Source of the DNA: Blattabacterium cuenoti
GTDB lineage: Bacteria; Bacteroidota; Bacteroidia; Flavobacteriales; Blattabacteriaceae
Direction of reading: 5' to 3'
Assembly: GCF_014252115.1 (NCBI RefSeq)
Contig: NZ_CP059211.1
Span: 248,001 to 312,000 of the forward strand
DNA length: 64,000 nt
This document shows, piece by piece, positions 8,553-17,991 of the stretch (its first letter is position 1; each line of letters opens with the position of its first letter). The notes below the pieces were generated by a model. It worked only from the letters and a program-made list of their open reading frames with translations. It was not told the origin of the DNA and ran no database searches. The translations under genes and the position numbers were made by a program.

Positions 8553-9338
8553 TTAAATAAAAATAGACCCTTTAAATATAAATTTAACATCTCCAGTTAA
8601 GGAAATATTTTTATATTCACTTTTTGTTTGTTCTAATGAGACCCATAATTTTCCTCCAAGAGTTTGGATTAAAATTTTTTCAAAATTACTTTTTATTTTA
8701 TTCGTTTCACATGCAGCAATAACAGAAGCTACAACTCCTGTTCCACAGGATAAAGTTTCATTTTCTACCCCTCTTTCATAAGTACGTACTTGTAACATAT
8801 TATTTTCAAGTATTTTTACAAAATTTACGTTAACTCCTTTTTCTAAATAAGGTTTTTGATATCTAATATTTTTCCCTTCTTTATAAACATTTTTTTCTTT
8901 TATATTTTCTACGAAAATAATATGATGTGGAGATCCCGTGTTTAAAAAAACGTATTTTGTATGAATTTTTATTGTTTTTCTCTCTAAATCAACAAGATTT
9001 AAAGAAACTAAATTATCTTTTATAAATCCATTATGATATCCATCTATAGCTCGAAAATGAATTTTATTTTTGTAAATACCTAATTTTTTAGCAAAAGAAA
9101 TGGCGCATCTTCCTCCATTACCACACATTGTACTTTCTTTTCCATCAGAATTGCAATATTTCATATAAAAATCACTTTTATCATCATTCTGAATCAAAAT
9201 AATTCCATCTGCACCAATTCCAAAATGTCTATCACACAATTTTTTGAGTAAAAAGGAATTTTCTATTTTTTTCTGTCTAGAATCTATAAGTATAAAATCG
9301 TTACCCGTTCCTTGATATTTATAAAAACTCAAATCCAT
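8553..9338 (-). CDS. dapF: diaminopimelate epimerase
   Basis: Interconverts LL- and meso-diaminopimelate, serving both lysine synthesis and the peptidoglycan cross-link precursor used by MurE. Both catalytic cysteines are present, in STMCGNGGRC near residue 75 and ETLSCGTGVVAS near 196, along with YKYQGTGNDF at the N-terminus and a GSPHH motif near 138. I choose the ATG giving MDLSFYKYQ (261 residues); an in-frame GTG three codons upstream is less likely. Divergent from the DegP gene. Confidence 0.95.
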   Translation of the reverse strand: MDLSFYKYQGTGNDFILIDSRQKKIENSFLLKKLCDRHFGIGADGIILIQNDDKSDFYMKYCNSDGKESTMCGNGGRCAISFAKKLGIYKNKIHFRAIDGYHNGFIKDNLVSLNLVDLERKTIKIHTKYVFLNTGSPHHIIFVENIKEKNVYKEGKNIRYQKPYLEKGVNVNFVKILENNMLQVRTYERGVENETLSCGTGVVASVIAACETNKIKSNFEKILIQTLGGKLWVSLEQTKSEYKNISLTGDVKFIFKGSIFI

Positions 9339-9408
9339 AATAACCACAATAATATAACAAACAACTAGAAGTTAATATAATTTAACGAACAAAATTATAT
9401 AATTTACA

Positions 9409-9416
9409 TATATTTG
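9409..9416 (+). promoter_or_regulatory. possible Bacteroidota -7 element of the degP promoter
   Basis: TATATTTG fits the TAnnTTTG -7 consensus of Bacteroidota and lies 26 bp before the chosen ATG of the protease gene. No convincing -33 TTTG is found at the usual distance, and such octamers are common in AT-rich DNA. Confidence 0.3.
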
Positions 9417-9442
9417 TGTTTTATGTAAATATTTTTAAATAC

Positions 9443-10945
9443 ATGAAGAAGAAAATAGTTTTTTATATTGTGTTGAGCAGTATTATGAGTTCAATAATAA
9501 CTATTGCTGCATATAAACAATACGCTGAGGAACCTTTATTTTTTCCATATACAACATCATCTTTATCAAAACTTACTTCATCAAATTCTTCATCGTCATT
9601 GGTTAGTTCTGCTGGATTTCCTGATTTTACCAGAGTCGTGTCAAAAACCATACATGCAGTTGTAAATGTAAAAAATTATTCAAAAAAGTATAACAATCAA
9701 TTTGATCCGTTTGATTTCTTTTTTGGTTTTCCTGATGATTTTGGAAATAGCAGGAGGAAACCTCAAAAAAATGATACTCCTGGACTTCATGGATCTGGAG
9801 TGATTATATCACCTGACGGATATATTGTTACTAACAATCATGTCATAAAAGATGCAGAAAAAATAGAAATTACTCTTAGTGATCAAAGAACTTATAAAGC
9901 GAAATTAATAGGAACGGATTCTAGTACTGATATAGCTTTATTAAAAATAAATGAAAAAAATCTACCTTTTATTTATTTTTCTGATTCTAATAAAGTACAA
10001 GTAGGAGAATGGGTTTTAGCAATAGGAAACCCTTTTGATTTAAACTCTACTGTTACAGCAGGAATCATAAGTGCAAAAAATAGAAGTTTAGGGATATTAA
10101 AAGGAGAAACACAAACAGCAATCGAATCTTTTTTTCAAACAGATGCAGCTGTAAATCCTGGAAATAGCGGAGGGGCTTTAATCAATACTAATGGGGGATT
10201 AATTGGAATTAATACAGCTATTTCTTCATCTTCAGGTAATTTTATAGGATATAGTTTTGCAGCTCCTTCTAATTTGGTAGTAAAAGTGATACGAGATATA
10301 AAAAAATATGGTACCGTACAACGTGCATATTTAGGAGTAAGAGGGATGGATCTTACTAAAACAGAATATTTAAAAGATTATAATAAAGAAACACATCAAA
10401 ATATAAAACCACAACAGGGTTTTTTAATAGGAGAAGTTTTTGAAAAAAGTGGAGCGGAAGATGCAGGACTAAAAAAAGGAGATATCATAAAAAGCATAGA
10501 TGATAAACCTATACAGAACGTTGCAGATTTATCATTTATTGTAGGAACAAAATACCCCGGAGATAAAGTCAAAGTAAACATCATACGTAATAAACAGAAA
10601 AAAACTTTTAACGTTATCTTAAAGGATTTACAAGGAAGAACAACAATAAGAACTAAGGAGCAGATTAGTCCATCTGAATTATTAGGTGCAGTATTTGAGT
10701 CACTTAGTCGAGAAGCTAAGAAAGATTTTGGAATTAGTTATGGTATTAAAATCATAGAAATGAGAATAGGTCGTTTAAGTGCTATAGGATTAGAAGAAGG
10801 AGATATTATTTTATCGATTAATGGAAAAAAAATGATAAAACCTAATGATGTTGATAAAGTTTTAAAGAAATATTCAGGAGATGTTACCATAAAGTATATT
10901 AAACAAAATGGACAAATATATATAGCAGGATTTGAAATGAATTAA
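9443..10945 (+). CDS. degP: Do/DegP family periplasmic serine protease (HtrA)
   Basis: Envelope quality-control protease and chaperone of about 500 residues. An N-terminal hydrophobic segment follows MKKK. The trypsin-like domain has the full triad, His133 (TNNHVI), Asp163 (SSTDIALLKI) and Ser242 (NPGNSGGAL). Two PDZ domains follow, the first around GFLIGEVFEKSGAEDAGLKKGDII and the second at the C-terminus around IGRLSAIGLEEGDII. I choose ATG at 9443 rather than an in-frame GTG upstream, because the GTG falls inside a promoter-like box and the ATG gives a normal signal sequence. The gene ends exactly where the convergent permease gene ends. Confidence 0.93.
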   Translation: MKKKIVFYIVLSSIMSSIITIAAYKQYAEEPLFFPYTTSSLSKLTSSNSSSSLVSSAGFPDFTRVVSKTIHAVVNVKNYSKKYNNQFDPFDFFFGFPDDFGNSRRKPQKNDTPGLHGSGVIISPDGYIVTNNHVIKDAEKIEITLSDQRTYKAKLIGTDSSTDIALLKINEKNLPFIYFSDSNKVQVGEWVLAIGNPFDLNSTVTAGIISAKNRSLGILKGETQTAIESFFQTDAAVNPGNSGGALINTNGGLIGINTAISSSSGNFIGYSFAAPSNLVVKVIRDIKKYGTVQRAYLGVRGMDLTKTEYLKDYNKETHQNIKPQQGFLIGEVFEKSGAEDAGLKKGDIIKSIDDKPIQNVADLSFIVGTKYPGDKVKVNIIRNKQKKTFNVILKDLQGRTTIRTKEQISPSELLGAVFESLSREAKKDFGISYGIKIIEMRIGRLSAIGLEEGDIILSINGKKMIKPNDVDKVLKKYSGDVTIKYIKQNGQIYIAGFEMN

Positions 10946-12022
10946 TTATTTTTTGTAATAAAAAAACAATGTAATTGTTCCATAAATCATATTGGGAAAC
11001 CAAACTGCTAGATAAGGAGGAATATAATCCTTATTAGAATATGTTTTTGTGATTTCTATAAAAAAAACATAAAAAAAAGCTAATATAATTCCTATAATCA
11101 TGTTATAAGCAATTTCTCCTTTTTTTATTTTAGTAGATATGGATAATCCCAAAATAGTAAATATCAAAGTAGAAAAGGGTAAACTTGTTCTTTGATAATA
11201 TTCATTTAAATGTATATTCATATTAATCTTATTTCCTTCTGTATCAATGAATTTTTTCAATTCATGAATATTCATAGTTTCTGCTATGTATACCTCAGGT
11301 AAAAGTTGATCAGGATTTATAGGAAATTTCATTAATTTATAATCTCCTGTAGTAAAAGAATCACGATTTTTTTTGATTAGAGTTTCTCTATAATCAAATA
11401 GAACATATGTTTTATATTTTTTATACCAAAAAATATTTCTGGATTTTAGAATATATATTAATTTGTTTCCATTAAATTTTTGGTATATACATTCTTTTCC
11501 TAGATTTTCTTTTTTTGAAAAATTTCGAATAAAAATATATTCATTTTTTGAAATTTGAGTAAATATAGTTTGATTTTTTTCATATTTATTTTTCTGCCTT
11601 GGACTTAACAAATATTGATAATGAAATTTATTTTTTTTTTTGTTAGCAAAAGGTAACAAATAATAATTTGTTAATAAAGCTATCATTCCTATTACAATAG
11701 CTGATATTAAGTAAGGAAGTGTCAATCTTTTAAAACTAATACCGCTTAATAGAATCGCTGTAATTTCTGAATTTTTAGTTAATTTAGATGTGAAAAAAAT
11801 AACAGATAAAAAAACGGAAATAGGAGAAAAAGTATTAATTAACCATATAGACCAAAAAGGGTAATAAAAAATTAAAGCTTCTTTAATTGATCCTTGATTA
11901 TTTTCTAAACGATGCATCCGTTGAGAAATATCTATAATCACAGATATAAATTGTAGCGAAATAGTAATCAATATGAAAGTACCAATAAATTTACGAATAA
12001 TATAACGATCAATAATCTTCAT
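10946..12022 (-). CDS. LptF/LptG family lipopolysaccharide export permease
   Basis: Inner membrane permease of the YjgP/YjgQ family, which with an ABC ATPase extracts lipopolysaccharide for transport to the outer membrane. The 358-residue protein begins MKIIDRYIIRKFIGTF, the standard family start. It has three hydrophobic segments in the N-terminal half (near 10-35, 55-75, 95-125), a soluble beta-jellyroll middle, and three at the C-terminus. The N-terminal KIIDRYI and INTFSPISVFLSVIFF look more LptG-like, but F and G cannot be separated safely. ATG start, 12 bp after tgt. Confidence 0.85.
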   Translation of the reverse strand: MKIIDRYIIRKFIGTFILITISLQFISVIIDISQRMHRLENNQGSIKEALIFYYPFWSIWLINTFSPISVFLSVIFFTSKLTKNSEITAILLSGISFKRLTLPYLISAIVIGMIALLTNYYLLPFANKKKNKFHYQYLLSPRQKNKYEKNQTIFTQISKNEYIFIRNFSKKENLGKECIYQKFNGNKLIYILKSRNIFWYKKYKTYVLFDYRETLIKKNRDSFTTGDYKLMKFPINPDQLLPEVYIAETMNIHELKKFIDTEGNKINMNIHLNEYYQRTSLPFSTLIFTILGLSISTKIKKGEIAYNMIIGIILAFFYVFFIEITKTYSNKDYIPPYLAVWFPNMIYGTITLFFYYKK

Positions 12023-12034
12023 AAATTTTTTATA

Positions 12035-13162
12035 TTATAAACGTTTTTGTAAGAAAGGAAGTATGGATTTTTTCCAATAAAAAAAATTATTTTTCATAAT
12101 ATGAATTTTTGCTTCTTGAATAAGATGAAAATAAAAAGAAAGATTATGTATAGATGCTATTTCTTTTGCTAAGTTTTCTTTAGATAAAAAAAGATGTCTT
12201 ACATAAGATTTACTATAGTATTTATCTACATAAGAATTTCCATAATTATCTAAACAAGAATAATCTTTTTCCCATTTTTTATTTTTTATATTCATGATAC
12301 CTTTCCATGTAAATAACATTCCATGACGTCCATTCCTTGTAGGTATAACACAATCGAACATATCTATCCCAAGAGAAATTCCTTCTAAAATATCTACAGG
12401 ATATCCTATTCCCATTAAATATCTAGGTTTATCTTTAGGTAAAAGATCTGTTAATAAATCAGTAATACTGTATGTTTCTTCTTTCTCTTCTCCTAAACTT
12501 AATCCACCTATAGCATAACCTTCTGTTTCTAATGAAGATATCTCTTCTGCAGAAGATTTTCTTAAATCTTTATAAATACTTCCTTGTATAATAGGAAAAA
12601 AACTTTGTTTATAATTATATATTTCTGGATTCTTTTGCAAATAAGAATAACATTCTTTTAACCAACGATGTGTTTTTTTTACAGATTTTTTTGCCTCTGT
12701 GTAGCTACAGGGAAAAGGAGGACAGTCGTCAAAAGCCATAATAATATCTCCACCTATAAAACGTTGAATTTTCATAGATTTTTCAGGAGAAAAAAAATGA
12801 AAAGATCCATTTATAATAGATTTAAATCTAACTCCGTCTTCAGAAATTTTATTTAATTTTTTCATAGAAAAAATTTGAAAACCTCCACTATCTGTTAGTA
12901 TAGATTTTTTCCAATTTAAAAAAGAATGAATCCCTCCAGCTTTATGTAATACTTCAATACCAGGTTGAAGATATAAATGATAAGTATTTCCGAGAATTAT
13001 TTTATACAACATTTTGCAAAGTTCGTATGTTGGAACAGATTTGATATAACCTTTTGAAGCTACAGGCATAAAGGTTGGAGTTTCTATTTTTCCATGATCT
13101 GTTTCTAAAATTCCTATTCTTGCTTTGGAAAAGTTATCTGTTTTAATTAAGTTAAATTTCAT
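12035..13162 (-). CDS. tgt: tRNA-guanine(34) transglycosylase (queuine synthesis)
   Basis: Exchanges guanine-34 for preQ1 in tRNAs with GUN anticodons. The 375-residue TIM barrel has the catalytic aspartates in LTDSGGFQ (Asp91) and GIDMFDCVIPTRNGRHG (about 265-281), plus GGLSLGEEKE for base recognition. The usual zinc site (CxCxxC plus a later His) is mostly absent: the three cysteine positions read Gly308, Ser310 and Asp313, while His339 in SIHNL remains. From memory this loss is typical of flavobacterial Tgt. ATG start, divergent from the dcw operon. Confidence 0.93.
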   Translation of the reverse strand: MKFNLIKTDNFSKARIGILETDHGKIETPTFMPVASKGYIKSVPTYELCKMLYKIILGNTYHLYLQPGIEVLHKAGGIHSFLNWKKSILTDSGGFQIFSMKKLNKISEDGVRFKSIINGSFHFFSPEKSMKIQRFIGGDIIMAFDDCPPFPCSYTEAKKSVKKTHRWLKECYSYLQKNPEIYNYKQSFFPIIQGSIYKDLRKSSAEEISSLETEGYAIGGLSLGEEKEETYSITDLLTDLLPKDKPRYLMGIGYPVDILEGISLGIDMFDCVIPTRNGRHGMLFTWKGIMNIKNKKWEKDYSCLDNYGNSYVDKYYSKSYVRHLFLSKENLAKEIASIHNLSFYFHLIQEAKIHIMKNNFFYWKKSILPFLQKRL

Positions 13163-13191
13163 TTAAAAAAAATTAAAATTTTGAGAAATTA

Positions 13192-13214
13192 AACGATATA
13201 TGCAATATATCGTT
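13192..13214. promoter_or_regulatory. 23-bp palindrome in the divergent tgt/rsmH region
   Basis: AACGATATAT and ATATATCGTT form perfect 10-bp arms around a 3-bp centre (GCA). The dyad lies 29 bp from the tgt start and 38 bp from the rsmH start, where an operator or -35/-10 region for either direction would be. The CG dinucleotide at the same place in each arm stands out in AT-rich spacer DNA. Function is inferred from position only. Confidence 0.55.
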
Positions 13215-13252
13215 ATAATAATAAAATATAATTTCGTTTCATATCATAAACA

Positions 13253-14149
13253 ATGAATTTTCATTATTATCATAAACCAGTTCTTGTAAAAGAAAGTATA
13301 GAAAATTTGATTACAGATCAAAATGGTATTTATATAGATGCTACATTTGGTGGAGGGGGACATTCTAATGCAATTTTGAAAAAATTAAATAAAAAAGGAA
13401 TTTTGATAGCTTTAGATCAGGATAAAGAATCCATAGAAAGAAACACAATTCAAGATAAACGTTTTCGTATATTTCATAATAATTTTATTCACATACGTGA
13501 TATTTTAAATCAAAATTGTATCGAGAAAGTATCAGGAATATTAGTTGATTTAGGAATTTCGTCTTTACAAATAGATAATCCTAAAAGAGGTTTTTCGAAT
13601 AGATTCAATTGTATTTTAGATATGAGAATGAATCAAGAATCTTTTTATTCTGCTCAAAATGTTTTAAATGAATGTTCAAAAAAAGAGTTATTTCATATAT
13701 TTTATGAATATGGAGAATTTAAAAATGCAAGAAAAATTACGGATAAAATATTAAAAAAACGTTTAAAAAAAAATATTAAGACAACCTCAGATTTAGTTCA
13801 TATTTTTTTTATAAAAGGGTCTTTTAAAAAAAGAAAAAGATTTTTTTCTAGACTTTTTCAGTCTATACGAATAGAAGTAAATAATGAGATAAATGTTTTA
13901 AAAAATTTTTTGTTAGAATCTTCTAGAATTCTATTACCAGGAGGTAGAATATCCGTTATTTCATATCATTCTATAGAAGATAGAATCATTAAGTATTTTT
14001 TTAAGAAAGGTATTATAATAAATAAAATCAATTTTAAAACTCTTCCATTCAGAATGATCCATAAAAAAGTGATTAAACCAAGTTTTAAAGAAATCATAAA
14101 TAATCCACGATCTAGAAGTGCGAAATTAAGAATTGCAGAAAAAATTTAG
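13253..14149 (+). CDS. rsmH: 16S rRNA (cytosine(1402)-N4)-methyltransferase
   Basis: Methylates C1402 in the ribosomal P site with S-adenosylmethionine. The 298-residue protein starts with the signature YHKPVLVKESIENL, has the SAM loop DATFGGGGHS near 31-40, LVDLGISSLQID near 98, and ends with RSRSAKLRIAE, all standard. First gene of the division and cell wall cluster. In many bacteria mraZ precedes it, but there is no room for mraZ here. Starts ATG, 38 bp after a palindrome. Confidence 0.96.
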   Translation: MNFHYYHKPVLVKESIENLITDQNGIYIDATFGGGGHSNAILKKLNKKGILIALDQDKESIERNTIQDKRFRIFHNNFIHIRDILNQNCIEKVSGILVDLGISSLQIDNPKRGFSNRFNCILDMRMNQESFYSAQNVLNECSKKELFHIFYEYGEFKNARKITDKILKKRLKKNIKTTSDLVHIFFIKGSFKKRKRFFSRLFQSIRIEVNNEINVLKNFLLESSRILLPGGRISVISYHSIEDRIIKYFFKKGIIINKINFKTLPFRMIHKKVIKPSFKEIINNPRSRSAKLRIAEKI

Positions 14150-14172
14150 AATTCATAAAAAAAATACATAGA

Positions 14173-14541
14173 ATGAAAAAAAATATACAAGATATCCTAA
14201 AAGGAAAATTTTTAGTCAGAGAAAATGCTTATCGTAGTTGGAATTTTATTGTTTTTATTACTTTACTATCTTTAATTAGTATTACCAGTTCACATATGAT
14301 GGATCGAAAAATTCGAAAAGTGAATAAAATTAGCGAAGAAATAAAGGAATTAAAATCTGTATATGCTGATATACATAGTAAATGTATGAAAATGCAATTA
14401 TCCTCTTTTATAAGAAAAAAATTAGTTAATGGATTAAAACATTTAGATACTCCTCCATATGAATTGATCATAATAGAAAATGAAAAAGATAACGTAAATG
14501 TTAATAATAATGTTATAGAAGAAGAAAAGATAATACAATAA
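14173..14541 (+). CDS. FtsL-like divisome protein
   Basis: Bitopic membrane protein of 122 residues: a short basic cytoplasmic part, one hydrophobic segment (about residues 26-43, FIVFITLLSLISITSSHMM), then a charged helical periplasmic part with spaced hydrophobics that could form a coiled coil. Position between rsmH and ftsI, size and topology match FtsL, whose sequence is poorly conserved. It would bridge FtsI/FtsW to FtsQ. Identification rests mainly on place and architecture. Confidence 0.75.
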   Translation: MKKNIQDILKGKFLVRENAYRSWNFIVFITLLSLISITSSHMMDRKIRKVNKISEEIKELKSVYADIHSKCMKMQLSSFIRKKLVNGLKHLDTPPYELIIIENEKDNVNVNNNVIEEEKIIQ

Positions 14542-14550
14542 AAATAAAAA

Positions 14551-16518
14551 ATGAAACAAAAAAGATATGTTTTGTTATATAAATCTTATTTAATTGGTTT
14601 TTTATTCATATTTATTGCAATATTAATTATTTTCAATTTATTCTACATACAAAATTATTCAAAAGGATACAAAAAATCTGTTATAGAAAAAACAATTAGA
14701 ACTAATTTAATTAAAGCAAAACGTGGTAATATTTATGCTTCAGACAGTAGTATTTTAGCTATGTCTGTTATTAGATATGATATTCATATTGATTTTATGT
14801 CTATATCTGATAAATTATTTAAAGAAAATATTTATTCTTTATGTAATTCTTTGGAATCTTTATTAAAAAAACCAAAAATTTTTTTCTATAAAAAATTTAT
14901 ATATGAAAAAAAAAGGGGAAACAGATATTTTTTACTAGCAAAAAATTTAGATTATCCACATTTTAAAATACTACGAAATTTACCCATTTTCAACAAGGGG
15001 CAAATACGAGGTGGTTTTATTGTAGAAAAAAAAATATGCAGAATTCATACATTGGAAAATATTGGAAAAAGAACATTAGGATATGATGATCATAGGGGAA
15101 AAGCGGGATTAGAAGGGGCTTTTAGTAAATATTTAAAAGGGAAAGATGGAAGAAGATTAGAACAACGTATTAGTTTTAAAATATGGAAACCATTGAAATC
15201 AGAAAATGAAGTTAATCCAGAAGATGGAAAAGATGTTTATTCCACTATAGATATATATTTACAAGACATAGCCTATCATGCATTGCTTCAAGAATTATCC
15301 ATTTCTCAAGCAGATCATGGATGTGTAATTTTGATGGATGTCAAAAGTGGAGAAATTCCTGCGATGATCAATCTTGAAAAAACAAAAAAAAATACTTATG
15401 AAGATTTAAGAAATTTTGCAATATGGGAAGGAAGTGAACCAGGATCCACTTTTAAAACGATGGCTATTCTTGCCGCTTTAGAAGACAAAAAAATAGATGT
15501 AAATATGGTTGTTAATACTAAAGGTGGAGTCATGAAATTGAAAGGAAAAAAAATACGCGATAGTCATTATAATGGATGCGTTAAAATGAATCCAAAGAAA
15601 ATTTTGGAATTATCGTCAAATGTAGGTATCGCAAGAATTATTCACAATAATTATAAAAACAATCCTGAAAAATTTATAAAGCATTTACGTAAGTGGAGAT
15701 TAGATAAAAAAATAGGAATAGATATTCCAGGGGAAAGCATACCTTTCATCCCAGAACCAGGAAAAAAAAATTGGAGTAGTATCACTTTACCATGGATGAC
15801 TTTTGGATACAATCTGAAATTAACTCCTTTGCAAATACTTATATTTTATAATGCTATTGCAAATCAGGGAAAAATGATTAAACCTCTATTTATTCGAGAA
15901 ATAAAATATCATGGAAAAAGTATAAAAAAATATAAAAAACCTATCGTCATGATTCCTTCTATAGCTGAAAAATCTTCTTTAATTAAAATTCAAAATATGT
16001 TAGAAGGGGTAGTTAAAAATGGAACTGCTAAAAAATATTATAATCCAGAATATCCTTACGCTGGAAAAACAGGAACAACACAATTAAATTATTGGATGAA
16101 AGGAAGACCTTTAACTTATAATAGTTCTTTTGTAGGATACTTTCCTGCTAAAAATCCAAAATATTCTTGTATTGTAGTTATTTCAAAACCAGAAAAAGGA
16201 TATTATGGTATTGAGGTAGCAGTCCCTGTATTTGACCAAATCGTAAAATATATTTACCCCAGAATAGAACGAAAAATACTAAATAGAAAACTTAAAGAAA
16301 ATTTATTAAATAAAATTATCGAATCAAAAAATTTTTTGATTGATAAATGGATCATGCCTAATGTAATATCTATTCCCGGAAAAGAGATCATTCCCTTATT
16401 AGAAAATAAGGGATTTCATATTCAGTATGAAGGAATAGGAAAAGTGATAACCCAGTCTGTTAAACCAGGAAAAAAATTGAAAAAAAATCAGATTATTTTT
16501 CTAAAATTAGAAGAATGA
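14551..16518 (+). CDS. ftsI: septal peptidoglycan transpeptidase (penicillin-binding protein) with PASTA domain
   Basis: Class B penicillin-binding protein of 655 residues that cross-links murein at the septum. It has one membrane anchor (about 12-32), a pedestal domain with KAKRGNIYASD near 55 and GKAGLEGAF near 183, and the transpeptidase domain with Ser299-TF-Lys302, Ser355-S-Asn357 and Lys506-T-G508. A PASTA domain closes the C-terminus (about 595-655), as in Bacteroidota and Gram-positive relatives but not in E. coli FtsI. ATG start; its stop overlaps murE by 4 bp (ATGA). Confidence 0.95.
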   Translation: MKQKRYVLLYKSYLIGFLFIFIAILIIFNLFYIQNYSKGYKKSVIEKTIRTNLIKAKRGNIYASDSSILAMSVIRYDIHIDFMSISDKLFKENIYSLCNSLESLLKKPKIFFYKKFIYEKKRGNRYFLLAKNLDYPHFKILRNLPIFNKGQIRGGFIVEKKICRIHTLENIGKRTLGYDDHRGKAGLEGAFSKYLKGKDGRRLEQRISFKIWKPLKSENEVNPEDGKDVYSTIDIYLQDIAYHALLQELSISQADHGCVILMDVKSGEIPAMINLEKTKKNTYEDLRNFAIWEGSEPGSTFKTMAILAALEDKKIDVNMVVNTKGGVMKLKGKKIRDSHYNGCVKMNPKKILELSSNVGIARIIHNNYKNNPEKFIKHLRKWRLDKKIGIDIPGESIPFIPEPGKKNWSSITLPWMTFGYNLKLTPLQILIFYNAIANQGKMIKPLFIREIKYHGKSIKKYKKPIVMIPSIAEKSSLIKIQNMLEGVVKNGTAKKYYNPEYPYAGKTGTTQLNYWMKGRPLTYNSSFVGYFPAKNPKYSCIVVISKPEKGYYGIEVAVPVFDQIVKYIYPRIERKILNRKLKENLLNKIIESKNFLIDKWIMPNVISIPGKEIIPLLENKGFHIQYEGIGKVITQSVKPGKKLKKNQIIFLKLEE

Positions 16519-17990
16519 AAAAACTAAAAGATATACTGAAAAAAGTACATATTTTAAAAATAATAGGAAAAAATACTTATAAATTTGTAAAAGGAATTTC
16601 TATAGACTCCAAAATAGTACAATCAAATATGATTTTCGTAGCTATAAAAGGAGAAAAAACAGATGGACATCAGTTTATTATAAATGCTATACAAAAAGGA
16701 GCTAATACTATAATTTTTGATAAAAGTTCCTTTTCCATTATTCATAATAACAAACATATCACTTATATACTTGTTCCAGATTCTATGGAAGCTTTAGGAA
16801 TTATATCATCTAATTTTTATGATCATCCAACAAAAAAAATAAAATTAGTAGGAATAACTGGAACTAATGGAAAAACTTCTACAGCGACAATACTTCATCA
16901 GTTATTTTCTAAAATGGGAGAAAAAAATACTCTAATTTCTACTATAGGTGTAAAAATAGCATCTAGAGAATATCCTACAACACATACAACTCCGAACATT
17001 ATTGATATTAATAAATATTTAAATATTTCAGTACAACAAGGATGTAAATACGCTTTTATGGAAGTAAGTTCACATGGAATACACCAAAAAAGAATTGCAG
17101 GTTTATTATTTCAAGGTGCAGTTTTTACTAATATTACACATGATCACTTAGATTATCATAGATCTTTTAATCATTATTTATCTACTAAAAGGACTTTTTT
17201 TGAAAATTTATCTAAAGAAACTTTTGCATTAGTCAATTCCGATGATGAAAATTCACATAAAATCATAAAAAAAACTTTAGCTAAAATCTATTTTTATGGT
17301 ATAAAAAAAAAATCTGATTTTAAGATCAAAATTTTAGAAGAAAATATGAATGGAAATCAGTTATTAATTGATAATTATCAAATTTTTACCCATTTGATGG
17401 GTAGATTTAATATTTATAATCTTCTGGCTAGTTATGCAACAGCTATTTTATTGGGAAAAAATAAAATTGATATTCTGAAATATATAAAATATGTTAAACC
17501 CATAAAAGGACGTTTTGAGCAATTTATATCCAATTCAGGTATTCATATTATTGTAGATTATGCTCACAATCCAGATGGATTAAAATCCATTTTATATACT
17601 ATTAAAAACATAAAAAATGATGATGAAAAATTAATTTGTGTCATAGGTTGTGGAGGAAATAGGGACATAAAAAAACGTTCTTTAATGGGAAAAATTGTTT
17701 ATGAAACATGTGATGTATCTATTTTCACATCTGACAATCCTAGAAATGAGGATATAAATAAAATATTTGATGACATGAAAAATTTTAGATCATCTCTAAA
17801 AGGAAAATCTATTTTGACCTTTTTCAAACGAACAGAAGCTATTCAAACTGCAATTCAAATTGCAAAAGAAAAAGATATTATTCTAATAGCAGGAAAAGGG
17901 CATGAAACTTTTCAAGAAATAAAAGGAATTCGTTATTCTTTTAATGATATGAAAATTGCTCAATATTTATTAAAAACTTACGATAAGTAA
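16515..17990 (+). CDS. murE: UDP-MurNAc-tripeptide synthetase (meso-diaminopimelate-adding)
   Basis: ATP-dependent ligase adding the third residue to the murein stem peptide. GTNGKTST (116-123) is the P-loop, EVSSHG and HDHLDYH follow, and the C-terminal domain has SDNPRNED near residue 407. DNPR is the signature for meso-diaminopimelate, agreeing with dapF in the same window. 491 residues, normal length. ATGA overlap with ftsI suggests translational coupling; mraY starts 1 bp after it. Confidence 0.96.
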   Translation: MKKLKDILKKVHILKIIGKNTYKFVKGISIDSKIVQSNMIFVAIKGEKTDGHQFIINAIQKGANTIIFDKSSFSIIHNNKHITYILVPDSMEALGIISSNFYDHPTKKIKLVGITGTNGKTSTATILHQLFSKMGEKNTLISTIGVKIASREYPTTHTTPNIIDINKYLNISVQQGCKYAFMEVSSHGIHQKRIAGLLFQGAVFTNITHDHLDYHRSFNHYLSTKRTFFENLSKETFALVNSDDENSHKIIKKTLAKIYFYGIKKKSDFKIKILEENMNGNQLLIDNYQIFTHLMGRFNIYNLLASYATAILLGKNKIDILKYIKYVKPIKGRFEQFISNSGIHIIVDYAHNPDGLKSILYTIKNIKNDDEKLICVIGCGGNRDIKKRSLMGKIVYETCDVSIFTSDNPRNEDINKIFDDMKNFRSSLKGKSILTFFKRTEAIQTAIQIAKEKDIILIAGKGHETFQEIKGIRYSFNDMKIAQYLLKTYDK

Positions 17991-17991
17991 G

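Noticed and set aside
9463-9651. Minus-strand open frame inside the 5' part of the DegP gene
   Set aside because: Shadow frame; the plus-strand product has a complete protease triad and PDZ domains.
13163-13252. Hidden mraZ gene before rsmH
   Set aside because: Only 90 bp are available and no open frame with MraZ features is present.
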